DNA of 64,000 nt, taken from assembly GCF_025359345.1 (NCBI RefSeq), contig NZ_JANYGQ010000003.1:1-64000 (forward strand), read 5' to 3'. The translations under genes were made by a program, and so were the position numbers. The notes beneath the pieces are model-generated. The model was not told the origin of the DNA. It worked only from the letters and a program-made list of their open reading frames with translations, and searched no databases. Of the stretch, positions 18,540 through 28,434 are shown in pieces. This DNA is from Mucilaginibacter sp. (GTDB lineage: Bacteria > Bacteroidota > Bacteroidia > Sphingobacteriales > Sphingobacteriaceae). Every line of letters starts with the position of its first letter. Positions within the stretch are counted from its first letter, which is position 1.

Positions 18540-19208
18540 ATGATATCCTTACAAAACATCGAAAAAGTATACCGCACCAATACAGTTGAAACACTAGCTT
18601 TGAACAGCATTAGCCTCAATATAGCCAAAGGAGAATTCCTATCGATAATGGGCCCCTCGGGTTGCGGTAAAAGTACATTGCTTAACATAATGGGGCTGCT
18701 GGACGCACCTTCGAAAGGCAATATTAAGATAGCCGACCAAACTACTGATAAGCTGAACGACAAGCAATTGGCGAATTTTCGCAACCAAAAGCTGGGCTTT
18801 ATTTTCCAGAGTTACCACCTGATAAATGATTTGGCGGTATTGGACAACGTTGAGTTGCCTTTACTTTATCGCTCGTCGGTATCAGCCAAAGAACGCAGAC
18901 AACTAGCTACTGAAGCCCTGGAAAAAGTGGGGCTGGCTAATCGCGTTAAACACTTCCCAAATCAGTTGTCTGGTGGACAAAAACAGCGGGTAGCTATAGC
19001 ACGAGCAATTGTTGGTCGCCCGGAAATTATATTGGCTGATGAGCCGACTGGTAACCTTGACAGTGCTATGGGTAATGAGATTATGGACATACTGATGAAG
19101 CTCAACCAAAACGACGGCACTACCATAGTAATGGTTACGCACGACGAAAACATGGCACATAAAACCCATCGTTTGGTCCGCTTATTTGATGGTTCGCAGG
19201 TTCAATAA
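18540..19208 (+). CDS. MacB/LolD-type ABC transporter ATP-binding protein
   Basis: A 222-residue stand-alone nucleotide-binding protein with all canonical motifs: Walker [10 protein letters not shown] (about 38-46), Q-loop FIFQSYHL, signature [14 protein letters not shown] (about 141-154), Walker [14 protein letters not shown] and the H-loop VMVTHDEN. It falls in the LolD/MacB subgroup that powers mechanotransmission through FtsX-type permeases rather than direct transport through the membrane. The two following genes are its permeases. The length is normal for the family. Confidence 0.95.
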   Translation: MISLQNIEKVYRTNTVETLALNSISLNIAKGEFLSIMGPSGCGKSTLLNIMGLLDAPSKGNIKIADQTTDKLNDKQLANFRNQKLGFIFQSYHLINDLAVLDNVELPLLYRSSVSAKERRQLATEALEKVGLANRVKHFPNQLSGGQKQRVAIARAIVGRPEIILADEPTGNLDSAMGNEIMDILMKLNQNDGTTIVMVTHDENMAHKTHRLVRLFDGSQVQ

Positions 19209-19233
19209 TTTATCAGCCTAAAAAATTAAGATC

Positions 19234-20463
19234 ATGCTTAAAAATTATTTTAAAATAGCCATAGCGGTATTGCGCCGCCGAAAATTCTTCACGTTTATCA
19301 GCCTGTTTGGTATCAGCTTTACGCTTACTATATTGCTGGTACTTACAGCATTTATCGATAAAGTTGTCGGCGACAGCTATCCAGATAAAAAGCGCGACCG
19401 CTCGTTATACGTTTCGCGCATTCAATTATCCTATAAGGATGGACGGAGTTCTGGGCCGCCATCGTATTATTTTTTAGATCATTATGGACATACGCTTAAA
19501 ACGCCCCTTAAAATAGGCATTGCATCAGGCTTTAACGGTACCAATACTTATGTAAACAATAAAAAAATAGCTGTTAACTACAAATACACTAATGCGGACT
19601 ATTGGGATATAATGGAATATGAATTTACAGAAGGTAAAGCGCTCACCAAACAGCAAATAGATAACGCCGACAAAGTCGCAGTGATTTCAGAAGACATGAA
19701 ACGGGAATATTTTGGCGATGTACCATCTGTTGTGGGTAAACTTATTGAAGCGGATAATGTAAAATACCGTGTTACCGGCGTCGTGAAAAACGTGCCGATA
19801 ACCACCTACATGCTGTACAGTGATATTTACCTGCCATATACCGTTGCAAAAACCGATTTCAGGAAAGATAAAGGTTACCAAGGCGGGTTTTATGGAATAT
19901 TTCTGGCAAAATCAAGTGCCGATTTATCTAAAATGCATGATGAATACGAGGATATGATAACCAGGGTGCCGTTACCAAGCAAGGACGTAATAAAAATATA
20001 CAGCCATGCCGATCCATATATCCGGTCCTACCTTGATGCAGGCGACGAGAATCATTCCGGCGTGGCTATTGCGCTTACAGCTATCAGCATTTTTGCTTTG
20101 CTGGTAATGTTGCTGCCAACGCTTAACCTGGTTAATATCAATATCACCCGTATTATGGAGCGATCGTCGGAAATTGGCGTACGTAAAGCCTTCGGCGCAT
20201 CATCGCGTACATTGGTTTACCAGTTTATTGTGGAGAACATTATTCTAACATTGCTGGGCGGGCTGATAGGGGTAGTGTTATCGGTAATAGCACTGCAGGT
20301 AATTAACGGTGAAAACCTTATACCCAACCTTGTTTTAACGCTAAACTTTACGGTGTTGGGCATTGGCTTGCTGATATGTTTCTTTTTTGGCCTGCTGTCG
20401 GGTGTTTATCCGGCCTGGCGCATGTCGAAACTGAATGTGGTAACCGCGCTTAAGGCACAATAA
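19234..20463 (+). CDS. MacB/FtsX-type ABC transporter permease, first of two
   Basis: A 409-residue permease with the MacB topology: one N-terminal transmembrane helix (about 19-41), a large periplasmic domain (about 45-275), and three C-terminal helices (about 277-300, 327-352, 371-395). The coupling segment RSSEIGVRKAFGASSRTLV preceding the third helix is the FtsX/MacB hallmark. It likely pairs with the permease encoded 30 bp downstream as a heterodimer with the ATPase upstream. Substrate unknown; MacB relatives export macrolides, peptides or lipids. Confidence 0.92.
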   Translation: MLKNYFKIAIAVLRRRKFFTFISLFGISFTLTILLVLTAFIDKVVGDSYPDKKRDRSLYVSRIQLSYKDGRSSGPPSYYFLDHYGHTLKTPLKIGIASGFNGTNTYVNNKKIAVNYKYTNADYWDIMEYEFTEGKALTKQQIDNADKVAVISEDMKREYFGDVPSVVGKLIEADNVKYRVTGVVKNVPITTYMLYSDIYLPYTVAKTDFRKDKGYQGGFYGIFLAKSSADLSKMHDEYEDMITRVPLPSKDVIKIYSHADPYIRSYLDAGDENHSGVAIALTAISIFALLVMLLPTLNLVNINITRIMERSSEIGVRKAFGASSRTLVYQFIVENIILTLLGGLIGVVLSVIALQVINGENLIPNLVLTLNFTVLGIGLLICFFFGLLSGVYPAWRMSKLNVVTALKAQ

Positions 20464-20493
20464 AAATTGTCAAATCATTTAAATTAAGATATT

Positions 20494-21690
20494 ATGTTCA
20501 AGCATTTATTTAAACTGATATGGAATAAAAAGAAACAAAACTTTTTATTAATGTCCGAGATGTTGTTCTCTTTCCTGGTACTATTCGCGGTGTTTACCCT
20601 GCTGGTGTACTACTATAATAATTATAAAAAACCGATGGGTTTTGAATATCAAAACGTTTGGGTGGTAAGCTATAATAACTCCTTTAAAACAACCAATACC
20701 GATTCGCTTGATACCTATTACCAAACATTGAGCCAGAACTTAAGGGCGCTACCGGGTGTTAAAGACATCAGTTTTTGCAGCGATAATGTTCCTTTTTCGC
20801 AAAATACCTGGTCGGGAAGTGCAAACTATAACGGAATGCAGGTAGGGGGAGTAAACCAATATATTGCTGACGATAGCTACAACAGTACCATGACCACGCA
20901 ACTACTGGAAGGTCGTTGGTTCAATAAAGCAGACGTAGCCTCAAAAAATCAGCCCATAATCATCAGTTCAGATTTAAAGGAGAAGTTTTTTGGAAATGGA
21001 CAAGCAGTTGGGAAATTAATTGGAGATGGCGACCAACCCGGCCACGACAAAAAGCTAATGAAAGTTATAGGTGTAATACAAGGCATTAAAGCCAAGGGCG
21101 ACTATGCACCTGCAGGCTATGCAGTCTATCATCGTACTGACACAGGCTCCTACCATTCGCTTGGTAAAATAATGGTGCGGGTTAATGAGGGTGCCACCGC
21201 TGCTTTTGAGGCCCGACTTTACAAAACATTGGCCAATTATATGAAAAACTCGAATGTGGAAATTGAGCACCTTACCAATAGGCGGGTATCTACCAACTAT
21301 TTTACAGTTGTACCGATGATAGTTTTGGGTATCGTAGGTGGTTTTTTGATAATTAATGTGGCTTTAGGTCTGTTCGGTGTACTTTGGTATAACATTAACA
21401 AGCGCCGTGGTGAAATTGGTTTACGCAGGGCGGTGGGTGCCACAGGCAGTTCGGTTTCATGGCAACTAATAGCCGAATCGATGATACTGGCAACGCTTTC
21501 CCTAATCCTGGGGACGTTTTTCGCGATTCAGCTGCCATTGCTTAATGTGTTTGACCTAGCAGCGGGGATTTACCTGGTAGCGATGGTTTTTGCTATTGTA
21601 TTTATTTACCTGCTGGTGTTTTTATGCTCGCTTTATCCTGGTAAGCAGGCTGCTGCCATTTATCCGGCGGTGGCACTGCATGAAGAGTAA
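20494..21690 (+). CDS. MacB/FtsX-type ABC transporter permease, second of two
   Basis: A 398-residue protein of the same topology as its upstream neighbour, with the coupling motif KRRGEIGLRRAVGATGSSVS near 303-322 and three C-terminal helices. Sequence similarity to the first permease is limited outside this motif, so it is a diverged partner, not a recent duplicate. Two unlike permeases plus a single ATPase is a common Bacteroidota arrangement. It ends the efflux structural genes; 77-bp tandem repeats lie immediately after it. Confidence 0.92.
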   Translation: MFKHLFKLIWNKKKQNFLLMSEMLFSFLVLFAVFTLLVYYYNNYKKPMGFEYQNVWVVSYNNSFKTTNTDSLDTYYQTLSQNLRALPGVKDISFCSDNVPFSQNTWSGSANYNGMQVGGVNQYIADDSYNSTMTTQLLEGRWFNKADVASKNQPIIISSDLKEKFFGNGQAVGKLIGDGDQPGHDKKLMKVIGVIQGIKAKGDYAPAGYAVYHRTDTGSYHSLGKIMVRVNEGATAAFEARLYKTLANYMKNSNVEIEHLTNRRVSTNYFTVVPMIVLGIVGGFLIINVALGLFGVLWYNINKRRGEIGLRRAVGATGSSVSWQLIAESMILATLSLILGTFFAIQLPLLNVFDLAAGIYLVAMVFAIVFIYLLVFLCSLYPGKQAAAIYPAVALHEE

Positions 21691-21691
21691 C

Positions 21692-21942
21692 CTGAACCGG
21701 GATTAAGCAGATTAACGGATTGCACGGATCACGGCTGCGATTCGCCGCAATCTTATAAATCATCTAATCCGCTTAATCCCGGTTCAGATGAAAGGATTAC
21801 CTGGATTGAGGCCGCCATTCGCCGAAATCTGATAAATCCCAAAATCTGTTTAATCCTGGTTCAGATTAGGGGATTTTCTGGATTGCCGTTGCCATTCGCC
21901 AAAATCTGATAAATCATCTAATCTGTTTAATCCCGGTTCAGA
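21692..21942. repeat. 77-bp tandem repeats with a leading inverted arm
   Basis: Three related 49-base blocks begin at 21740, 21817 and 21894, each starting ATTCGCC and ending GGTTCAGA, spaced exactly 77 bases apart. An inverted arm at 21692-21714 (CTGAACCGGGATTAAGCAG) is the near complement of the end of each block, so each can pair with it. The array fills the gap between the second permease and the response regulator gene. Confidence 0.85.
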
Positions 21943-21964
21943 TTAATTATACTTGTACTAAATT

Positions 21965-23338
21965 ATGATATTAGTAATTGATGATGATATTGCCGTACGC
22001 ACTTCACTGCTCCTGTTACTAACCAGCGAGGGTTATACTGCTGCGGATTGTGCCGGACCTGTTGAAGCAATCAAGCTGATAAAAAAAAACGAGCCAGAGC
22101 TGATTATCCTCGACCTTAATTTTTCCAACGATACATCGGGTAAGGAGGGGATGGCATTGTTAAATCAAATTAAAAAGATAAATGCTGCCATACCAGTTAT
22201 ATTGATAACAGGCTGGGCCAGCATAGAACTGGCAGTACAGGGAATGAAGGCTGGGGCAAATGATTTTATCAACAAGCCCTGGAACAATGACCATTTGCTG
22301 CAATCGGTAAAAACGCTGCTCGATCTGAATGAGAAAAAAGCCGAACACCATACCCGCAAACAGCTTGATAAAACCTATAACTTTCAGCATATAATTGGCG
22401 AAGACCCTAAAATGCTGAATATATTGGAGACTATCGGCCGGGTGGCTGGTACGGATGCATCAATACTGATAATGGGTGAGAGCGGTACGGGTAAAGAACT
22501 GATTGCCGAGGCTATCCACCAAAACAGCCTGCGCCGCAATAAGCCTTTTATAAAGGTAAATTTGGGCGGTATATCCACCTCTCTGTTTGAAAGTGAAATG
22601 TTTGGCCATGTGCGGGGCGCGTTTACCGATGCGCGGTTTGACAGGGTGGGCCGCTTTGAAATGGCTAATAAAGGCACCATTTTTTTAGATGAAATAGGCG
22701 ACCTCGATGCCGGAAGCCAGGTAAAACTACTACGTGTATTGCAGGACAGGACTTACGAAGTGCTTGGCAGCAGCCGTACAAAATCGGTGGATGTACGGGT
22801 AGTTTGCGCAACTAATAAAAGCCTCGAGGAAATGGTTAGTAAAGCCACCTTTAGAGAGGACTTGTTGTACCGAATAAACCTGATTACCGTTTACCTCCCC
22901 GCCCTGCGCGACAGGCCAAAAGATATACCACTGCTGGTAAATTACTTTATCGATAACTTAAAGGAAATTTATAACCGCCCGGCATTGTCCGTAGCAAGCA
23001 ACGCCATGAAATGGTTGCAGCAATTGCCGCTGCCCGGTAATATCCGCCAGCTAAAAAATATCGTGGAGCGAACTATCCTGGTAAGTAAAAAGGATGAGTT
23101 GGATATCGACGATTTTCGCACCCAGCTCGAACTTTCGCCGGTGAAAAAGGGGAATATCCAATTGCCGGGCATCGGTACCTTAACGTTGGAGGAGGTAGAG
23201 GTTGCAATGATAAAACGCGCGATGGAACACCACAAAAACAGGGTGGCAAAAGCAGCTGCATCTTTAGGGCTTACCCGCAGTGCGCTATACCGCCGGCTGG
23301 ATAAATACCAAATCCCTTACGATGAAGCTGAGGACTAA
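21965..23338 (+). CDS. NtrC-type sigma-54-dependent response regulator
   Basis: A 457-residue activator: receiver domain with acidic pocket IDDD (5-8) and phospho-acceptor Asp50 (IILDLNF), a central AAA+ domain with Walker A GESGTGKE near 171, the sigma-54 contact loop GAFTDA near 218 (fully intact), Walker B TIFLDEIGDL, and a Fis-type helix-turn-helix at the end (RVAKAAASLGLTRSALYRRL). It remodels sigma-54 RNA polymerase at promoters with -24/-12 elements. The best such promoter in the window is 15667-15683, ahead of the efflux genes. Its stop codon overlaps the kinase gene. Confidence 0.95.
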   Translation: MILVIDDDIAVRTSLLLLLTSEGYTAADCAGPVEAIKLIKKNEPELIILDLNFSNDTSGKEGMALLNQIKKINAAIPVILITGWASIELAVQGMKAGANDFINKPWNNDHLLQSVKTLLDLNEKKAEHHTRKQLDKTYNFQHIIGEDPKMLNILETIGRVAGTDASILIMGESGTGKELIAEAIHQNSLRRNKPFIKVNLGGISTSLFESEMFGHVRGAFTDARFDRVGRFEMANKGTIFLDEIGDLDAGSQVKLLRVLQDRTYEVLGSSRTKSVDVRVVCATNKSLEEMVSKATFREDLLYRINLITVYLPALRDRPKDIPLLVNYFIDNLKEIYNRPALSVASNAMKWLQQLPLPGNIRQLKNIVERTILVSKKDELDIDDFRTQLELSPVKKGNIQLPGIGTLTLEEVEVAMIKRAMEHHKNRVAKAAASLGLTRSALYRRLDKYQIPYDEAED

Positions 23339-24620
23339 ATATATCCTGTTCGTGGTAATTATACACATGGTTGCCCTTACGCTTACCTGGTTTATTTTTA
23401 AGGATAAGGTCTGGTTTATCGCATCCGAGGTATTTGTAATAATCTCAATTGTTATTGCCATACAGCTTTACCGGCAATTGATTCAACCGCTCAAAACACT
23501 GATGCAGGGTGTTGAGGCTATAAAAGACCGCGACTTTAATGTAAAGTTCCTCTCGACTGGCAAGCACGAAATTGACCAATTGATTGATGTTTATAACCAG
23601 ATGATGGACGAGTTGCGCACCGAGCGTACCCGGCAGGAGCAGCAGCATTTTTTTTTAGAGAAGTTAATCTTCACCTCGCCCACAGGCATTGTTATTTTAG
23701 ATTATGACGATAATGTGCAGCAAATAAATCCAAAAGCTTTACAGATTTTGGGCATCGAAGCGAGCCTGGTACTTAACTACCCGGTAGATAGACAAGAGCA
23801 TCCGTTGCTTCAGCAGATAAAATTGCTAACATCTGGTGAAACAGTCCTGGTTAAGGCAGATGGTATCAACACCTACAAGCTACAGAAATCGCATTTTGTC
23901 GATCGCGGATTTTCGCGGCACTTTATTATGATTGAGGATTTAACGGCCGAGATTGTAGCTGCCGAAAAAAATGTATATGGCAAAGTGATACGGATGATGG
24001 CACACGAAGTAAACAATACGGTTGGTCCGGTCAATTCGATCATGCAATCGGCTTTAAAAACTGACAAGCTTTGGGAAGGTCACCAATTTAATGTGTTAAA
24101 AGATGCATTGCAGGTAGCTATGGACAGGAACGAAAACCTTAATTTTTTTATGCGCAATTTTGCCGATTTAGTGAAGCTGCCGCCCCCCAACAAACAGCCT
24201 ATTGACGTGCACCACTTGTTAAATTCGGTTGTGATGCTGATGGGGGTTAAGGCCAGGGAGAACAATATCGAATTTAAATTAATGTTGGCGGATGGCCCAT
24301 TAAAAATTATGGCCGATGAGCAGCAAATGGAGCAGGTGTTAATAAATATTGTCAAAAACGCCATTGAGGCCATTGACAAAAGCGGGACGATAACGCTAAT
24401 TACCACAGCCTACAAAAACTGCGTCACTATTTCAGACACAGGTCCGGGTATTAATGCTGAACAAACCGCCAATTTGTTTTCACCATTTTTTAGTACCAAG
24501 AAAGACGGGCAGGGGATAGGCCTAACACTCGTGCGCGAAATCCTGGTTAACCATGGTTTTGAGTTCTCGTTAAAAACCATAACTCCTAAGAAAACCGACT
24601 TTACCATATTGTTTACTTAA
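23322..24620 (+). CDS. sensor histidine kinase, partner of the NtrC-type regulator
   Basis: A 432-residue kinase with two closely spaced transmembrane helices (7-25 and 31-49) and only about five residues outside the membrane, then HAMP (about 50-105), PAS (about 115-205), phospho-acceptor His228 in RMMAHEVNNTVGPV, and HATPase (N box NIVKNAIEAID, G boxes DTGPGI and GQGIGLTL). The tiny external loop means it senses something in the membrane or cytoplasm, such as envelope stress or a drug. I use the ATG at 23322, which overlaps the upstream stop by 17 bases; a longer in-frame start at 23280 lies inside the regulator gene. Confidence 0.92.
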   Translation: MKLRTKYILFVVIIHMVALTLTWFIFKDKVWFIASEVFVIISIVIAIQLYRQLIQPLKTLMQGVEAIKDRDFNVKFLSTGKHEIDQLIDVYNQMMDELRTERTRQEQQHFFLEKLIFTSPTGIVILDYDDNVQQINPKALQILGIEASLVLNYPVDRQEHPLLQQIKLLTSGETVLVKADGINTYKLQKSHFVDRGFSRHFIMIEDLTAEIVAAEKNVYGKVIRMMAHEVNNTVGPVNSIMQSALKTDKLWEGHQFNVLKDALQVAMDRNENLNFFMRNFADLVKLPPPNKQPIDVHHLLNSVVMLMGVKARENNIEFKLMLADGPLKIMADEQQMEQVLINIVKNAIEAIDKSGTITLITTAYKNCVTISDTGPGINAEQTANLFSPFFSTKKDGQGIGLTLVREILVNHGFEFSLKTITPKKTDFTILFT

Positions 24621-24702
24621 CATTTTATTTAGCGCTGGTCTGCCATAATTGAAAATTAGTTGGTTATATTTAGTTATTTAAAACCTAATCTTTTGATAAA
24701 TT

Positions 24703-25476
24703 ATGGAAACTAAATCTTCAACTAAGTACGTAGCCGAACTTATCGGCACATTCTGCCTTGTGTTATTTGGCTGCGGCGCAGCAGTTATTGCCGGCGCGTC
24801 CGACCCGGGAATTCCACCTTCGGGTATAGGCCTGTTAGGTATTTCGCTGGCTTTTGGTGTTAGTGTTGTGGTTATGGCGTACACAATCGGGCCAATTTCC
24901 GGTTGCCACATCAACCCCGCCATTTCCATCAGTATGCTGGCTGCCGGCAAACTAAGTGTTAAAGACTGTGTGGGGTACGTAATTTCGCAATGCATCGGTG
25001 CCGTTTGTGCTTCGGGCGTATTGTATTTGTTGCTGTCCGGCAAACCAGGCTTTTCGATGGGCGAGTATGCCCTCGGCGCCAACGGTTGGGGTGAAGGCTA
25101 TTTGGGTAAATATTCAACCCAATCAGCATTTATTGCAGAGGCTGTATTTACATTCCTGTTCCTGGTGGTTATTTATGGAACTACTGCCAAACGCGCAAAC
25201 CCGGCAATGGCTGGCCTGGCTATAGGTTTATCGCTGGTGTTAATCCATTTAGTGGTAATCCCAATCACAGGCACGTCAGTAAATCCTGCCCGCAGCCTTG
25301 GCCCCGCAATATTTGCAGGTGGAAAAGCGCTCAATCAGTTATGGTTGTTTGTAGTTGCCCCGATACTTGGCGGCCTCGTAGCTGCCGGTTTCTGGAAAGG
25401 TGTTATGGAACAAAAAGAAAGCATTGTGAGCAAAACTGTTGAAGTTCACGAAGATATATCGATAAACAGGGTATAA
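24703..25476 (+). CDS. aqpZ: aquaporin Z-like MIP family water channel
   Basis: A 257-residue protein with six membrane segments and the two NPA pore motifs: HINPAISIS (Asn71) and SVNPARSLG (about Asn193). Arg196 after the second NPA and small residues in the pore favour a water-selective aquaporin over a glycerol channel. Its terminal 20 residues are hydrophilic and cytoplasmic. It is a single-gene unit with its own terminator at 25506-25549 and no evident tie to the efflux or glycan genes. Confidence 0.93.
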   Translation: METKSSTKYVAELIGTFCLVLFGCGAAVIAGASDPGIPPSGIGLLGISLAFGVSVVVMAYTIGPISGCHINPAISISMLAAGKLSVKDCVGYVISQCIGAVCASGVLYLLLSGKPGFSMGEYALGANGWGEGYLGKYSTQSAFIAEAVFTFLFLVVIYGTTAKRANPAMAGLAIGLSLVLIHLVVIPITGTSVNPARSLGPAIFAGGKALNQLWLFVVAPILGGLVAAGFWKGVMEQKESIVSKTVEVHEDISINRV

Positions 25477-25505
25477 CCAACACGATTAAGCGATACTAAG
25501 GATTC

Positions 25506-25549
25506 ACACGATTAAGAAATTGACAAGATTTCTTAATCGTGTTTATTTT
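25506..25549 (+). terminator. rho-independent terminator after the aquaporin gene
   Basis: A perfect 15-bp stem (ACACGATTAAGAAAT at 25506-25520 and its complement at 25528-25542) with a 7-nt loop, followed by a T-rich tail. A partial extra copy of the left arm is present at about 25480-25490. Confidence 0.92.
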
Positions 25550-25651
25550 TAATCCTGTAAATCGTTTAAATCTTTCAATTGTGTTGGCAACCAATCCCTG
25601 TATCCCCGCGTAATGTGATTGTAGGTATTAACCCAATCACCCCTAAAACAA

Positions 25652-27322
25652 TTGAAGCAAGTATTAGCAGGTATTTCGGCTATCTTAAATGGCAGGGAAA
25701 AGATAAAGCTGTATAAGCTGATTGTCTTTGACTTTGTGATTGGCGTTCTGGATATTGCGTTTTTAGGAGCCCTGCTTTTTGTATTGAACCTGTATACCAA
25801 AAATTCAACGCAGATCAGGCTTTCGTTCTTGCCACAATTGTTACTAAATCCGGATTCACTGCTGCTCATCGGTGTGTTTTTTATCCTTTTTAGCTTAAAA
25901 AACCTGTTTGGCTACATCGGTTTAAAATCGCAACACCATTTTTTTTACAATGTGGCATCAAGGCTTTCCAAACGGAATTTACTTAACTATCTTTCGGACG
26001 ATTACGGTCGGTTTGTAGGTATAGATTCGTCCGTCCAGGTCCGGCAAATAAGTCAGCAACCTATCGAATTTAGCCATTACATACTCACCAACGTTCAGCA
26101 AATTGTATCGCAGCTAATATTGATATCTTTTACCGTGCTAGCTATCTTGTTTTACCACCCTACATTATTCCTGCTGCTTTTTTTATTGCTGTTACCACCT
26201 GTCGTTTTGTTGGGATGGTACATCAGGAAAAGATTGAAAGATGTTCGCGACAGCATAAAAATAACCAACGAAAAAGCACTGCAACACCTGCACGAATCGC
26301 TGGCCGGTTACGTAGAAAGTAATGTTTACGACAAGAATGAGTTTTTTTCGGAACGTTATTCCAGCTATCAAAATCAACTGAATGAAAACATTGCCACCCA
26401 GCAAACCTTGCAAAGCCTGCCATCGCGCCTGGTGGAGGTTTTTGCCGTGCTGGGCTTTTTAATATTGGTTATCATTAACAAGTTATCGCCCGGCGCACCG
26501 GGTATTAATATGGTAACCATCGGAGTGTTTATGGCCGCGGCATACAAAATTATACCGGGTATAGTAAAAATACTAAACAGTAGCGGGCAGATAAAAACTT
26601 ACAAGTTTACCTTAACAGATTTATTGCCTGCAGAAGCTGGTGCGCCGTCGGTACGGAAAACCATTGCTGTAGAACCGATTAATGCTATTGCTTTTGAGAG
26701 TATCAGTTTTACTTATAAAAATCATCCCGTTTTAAATAATCTCAGCTTCGATATTAAACCGGGCGATTTTGTAGGTATATCCGGCAGTTCGGGTAATGGA
26801 AAAACAACAATTATTAATCTCTTGCTTGGTTTTCTAACTCCTGGTGGCGGCAGTATTTGCATCAATAACACCAAAACCAGTGACGTAGACAGGGTTGCCT
26901 ATCGCAGCCGCATATCGTATGTAAAGCAGCAGCCATTTTTTATCAACGATTCAATTATAAAAAATATTACGCTTTCTGATGATGGTTATAACCCTGGCAA
27001 GTTGCATGAAACTGCCATTTTAAGCGGTGTTGAAAAGCTTGTAGAACACTACCCGGAAGGGATGGAAAAGATAATTACCGAAAATGGTAAAAACATAAGC
27101 GGTGGCCAGCGGCAACGGGTTATGCTGGCAAGGGCACTGTATCACGATTTTGATTTACTGATACTGGACGAACCATTCAGCGAAATGGATAGTGCGTCGG
27201 AAAATGATATCCTTACCCAAATGAAACAGCTTACCACGCAGGGTAAAATGATATTGTTTATTACTCATAATAAAAGCAGCCTTAAATATTGTAATAAAGT
27301 AATAACGATTGATGAAAAGTAA
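25652..27322 (+). CDS. ABC exporter/flippase (PglK-like), membrane domain fused to ATPase
   Basis: A 556-residue half-transporter: hydrophobic segments over about 18-320, then a nucleotide-binding domain with Walker A GSSGNGKTT (377-385), signature ISGGQRQRVMLARA, Walker B LLILDEPFSEMD and H-loop LFITHNK. Layout and length fit PglK/WlaB-type lipid-linked oligosaccharide flippases and MsbA-like exporters. No ATG fits the frame: a stop lies at 25622 and the first candidate is TTG at 25652, so an unusual TTG start is likely. Its end overlaps a glycosyltransferase gene by 11 bases. It may flip the lipid-linked product of the adjacent locus. Confidence 0.85.
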   Translation: MKQVLAGISAILNGREKIKLYKLIVFDFVIGVLDIAFLGALLFVLNLYTKNSTQIRLSFLPQLLLNPDSLLLIGVFFILFSLKNLFGYIGLKSQHHFFYNVASRLSKRNLLNYLSDDYGRFVGIDSSVQVRQISQQPIEFSHYILTNVQQIVSQLILISFTVLAILFYHPTLFLLLFLLLLPPVVLLGWYIRKRLKDVRDSIKITNEKALQHLHESLAGYVESNVYDKNEFFSERYSSYQNQLNENIATQQTLQSLPSRLVEVFAVLGFLILVIINKLSPGAPGINMVTIGVFMAAAYKIIPGIVKILNSSGQIKTYKFTLTDLLPAEAGAPSVRKTIAVEPINAIAFESISFTYKNHPVLNNLSFDIKPGDFVGISGSSGNGKTTIINLLLGFLTPGGGSICINNTKTSDVDRVAYRSRISYVKQQPFFINDSIIKNITLSDDGYNPGKLHETAILSGVEKLVEHYPEGMEKIITENGKNISGGQRQRVMLARALYHDFDLLILDEPFSEMDSASENDILTQMKQLTTQGKMILFITHNKSSLKYCNKVITIDEK

Positions 27323-28370
27323 AAGGCAAACATTGGTAATTTTAAGTCCCGGCTTTCCGAAAGATAGGTCGGATACGGCATGTTTGCCCCCGCAGCAAAT
27401 CTTTGTAAAAGCATTAAAGGAAATTTGCCCCGGTCTTAATATTATAGTTTTGACTTTTCAATACCCATTTTTTGCTGCTGAGTATGAATGGCATGGTGTA
27501 AAAGTAATTTCAATTGGACGCAAAGACCGTGGCAGGATTTATCGCCTGGTTACCTGGATAAAAGCCTGGCTGATACTGAAAAAACTCCACAAAGAACATC
27601 GGCTGATAGGCCTGCTGAGCTTTTGGTTTGGCGAGTGTGCATTTGTGGGTAGTCGTTTTGCGAAGAAACACCACCTGGCGCATTATAGTTGGCTGCTTGG
27701 GCAGGACGCAAGGAAACGGAATAAATATTTTAAATGGATAAAACCGAAGGGCGATGAACTCATAGCCTTATCTGATTTTGTCGCGCGGGAAGTGAAGAAA
27801 AATTATGGGGTAAAACCGCTTCAGGTTATCCCGGTAGGTATTGACACTTCGTTATTTAAAACAACTCCTGCTAAACGGGACGTAGATATTTTAGGAGCCG
27901 GGGCATTAATCCCTTTAAAACAGTACGACCTTTTTATTGAAGCAATTGCTTACTTGAAAGAGGATTTTCCCAATATCAACGCGGTAATTTGCGGCAAGGG
28001 GCCCGAAATGCAATCGTTAAAATCACTGGCGCGGGCAAAAGGGGTAGAGGGGAACATTACCTTTAAGGGCGAAGTGCCGCATAAAGAGGTGTTGAAGTTA
28101 ATGCAACGATCTAAGATTTTTTTGCACCCATCCGGGTATGAAGGTTTTGGTGCTGTTATATCCGAAGCGTTGTACAGTGGCGCGCATGTGGTATCACTTT
28201 GCAAACCCATGGATAAAGAATATCGTCATCATTTTGTAGTAAAATCACAGGGAGAAATGAACGCCCGTTTACTATCCCTTTTAAAGAACAAAAAACTCGA
28301 TCACGACCCGGTGTTGATGTGTTCGATTGAGCAAATCGCGAAAAATATGATTAGTTTGTTTGTGGATTAA
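27312..28370 (+). CDS. glycosyltransferase family 4 (GT-B)
   Basis: A 352-residue GT-B enzyme. The C-terminal half has the family 4 signature: KQYDLFIEAIAYLKEDFPNI, ICGKGPEMQSLKSLA, FLHPSGYEGFGAVISEAL with the EX7E pair. Such enzymes transfer a sugar from a nucleotide donor, usually at the cytoplasmic membrane face. The ATG at 27312 overlaps the ABC exporter gene, so the two are co-translated. It is the last rightward gene before the leftward operon that starts the unusual locus. Confidence 0.88.
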   Translation: MKSKRQTLVILSPGFPKDRSDTACLPPQQIFVKALKEICPGLNIIVLTFQYPFFAAEYEWHGVKVISIGRKDRGRIYRLVTWIKAWLILKKLHKEHRLIGLLSFWFGECAFVGSRFAKKHHLAHYSWLLGQDARKRNKYFKWIKPKGDELIALSDFVAREVKKNYGVKPLQVIPVGIDTSLFKTTPAKRDVDILGAGALIPLKQYDLFIEAIAYLKEDFPNINAVICGKGPEMQSLKSLARAKGVEGNITFKGEVPHKEVLKLMQRSKIFLHPSGYEGFGAVISEALYSGAHVVSLCKPMDKEYRHHFVVKSQGEMNARLLSLLKNKKLDHDPVLMCSIEQIAKNMISLFVD

Positions 28371-28434
28371 GATTTGCTTATCAAGATTCTAATGATTCAA
28401 GGGTTAGCGAACTACCATAGATTATCCCATACGC

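Noticed and set aside
21692..21942. Possible CRISPR array
   Set aside because: Repeat units are 49 bases with 28-base intervals that are themselves partly similar, only three copies exist, and no cas gene is near.
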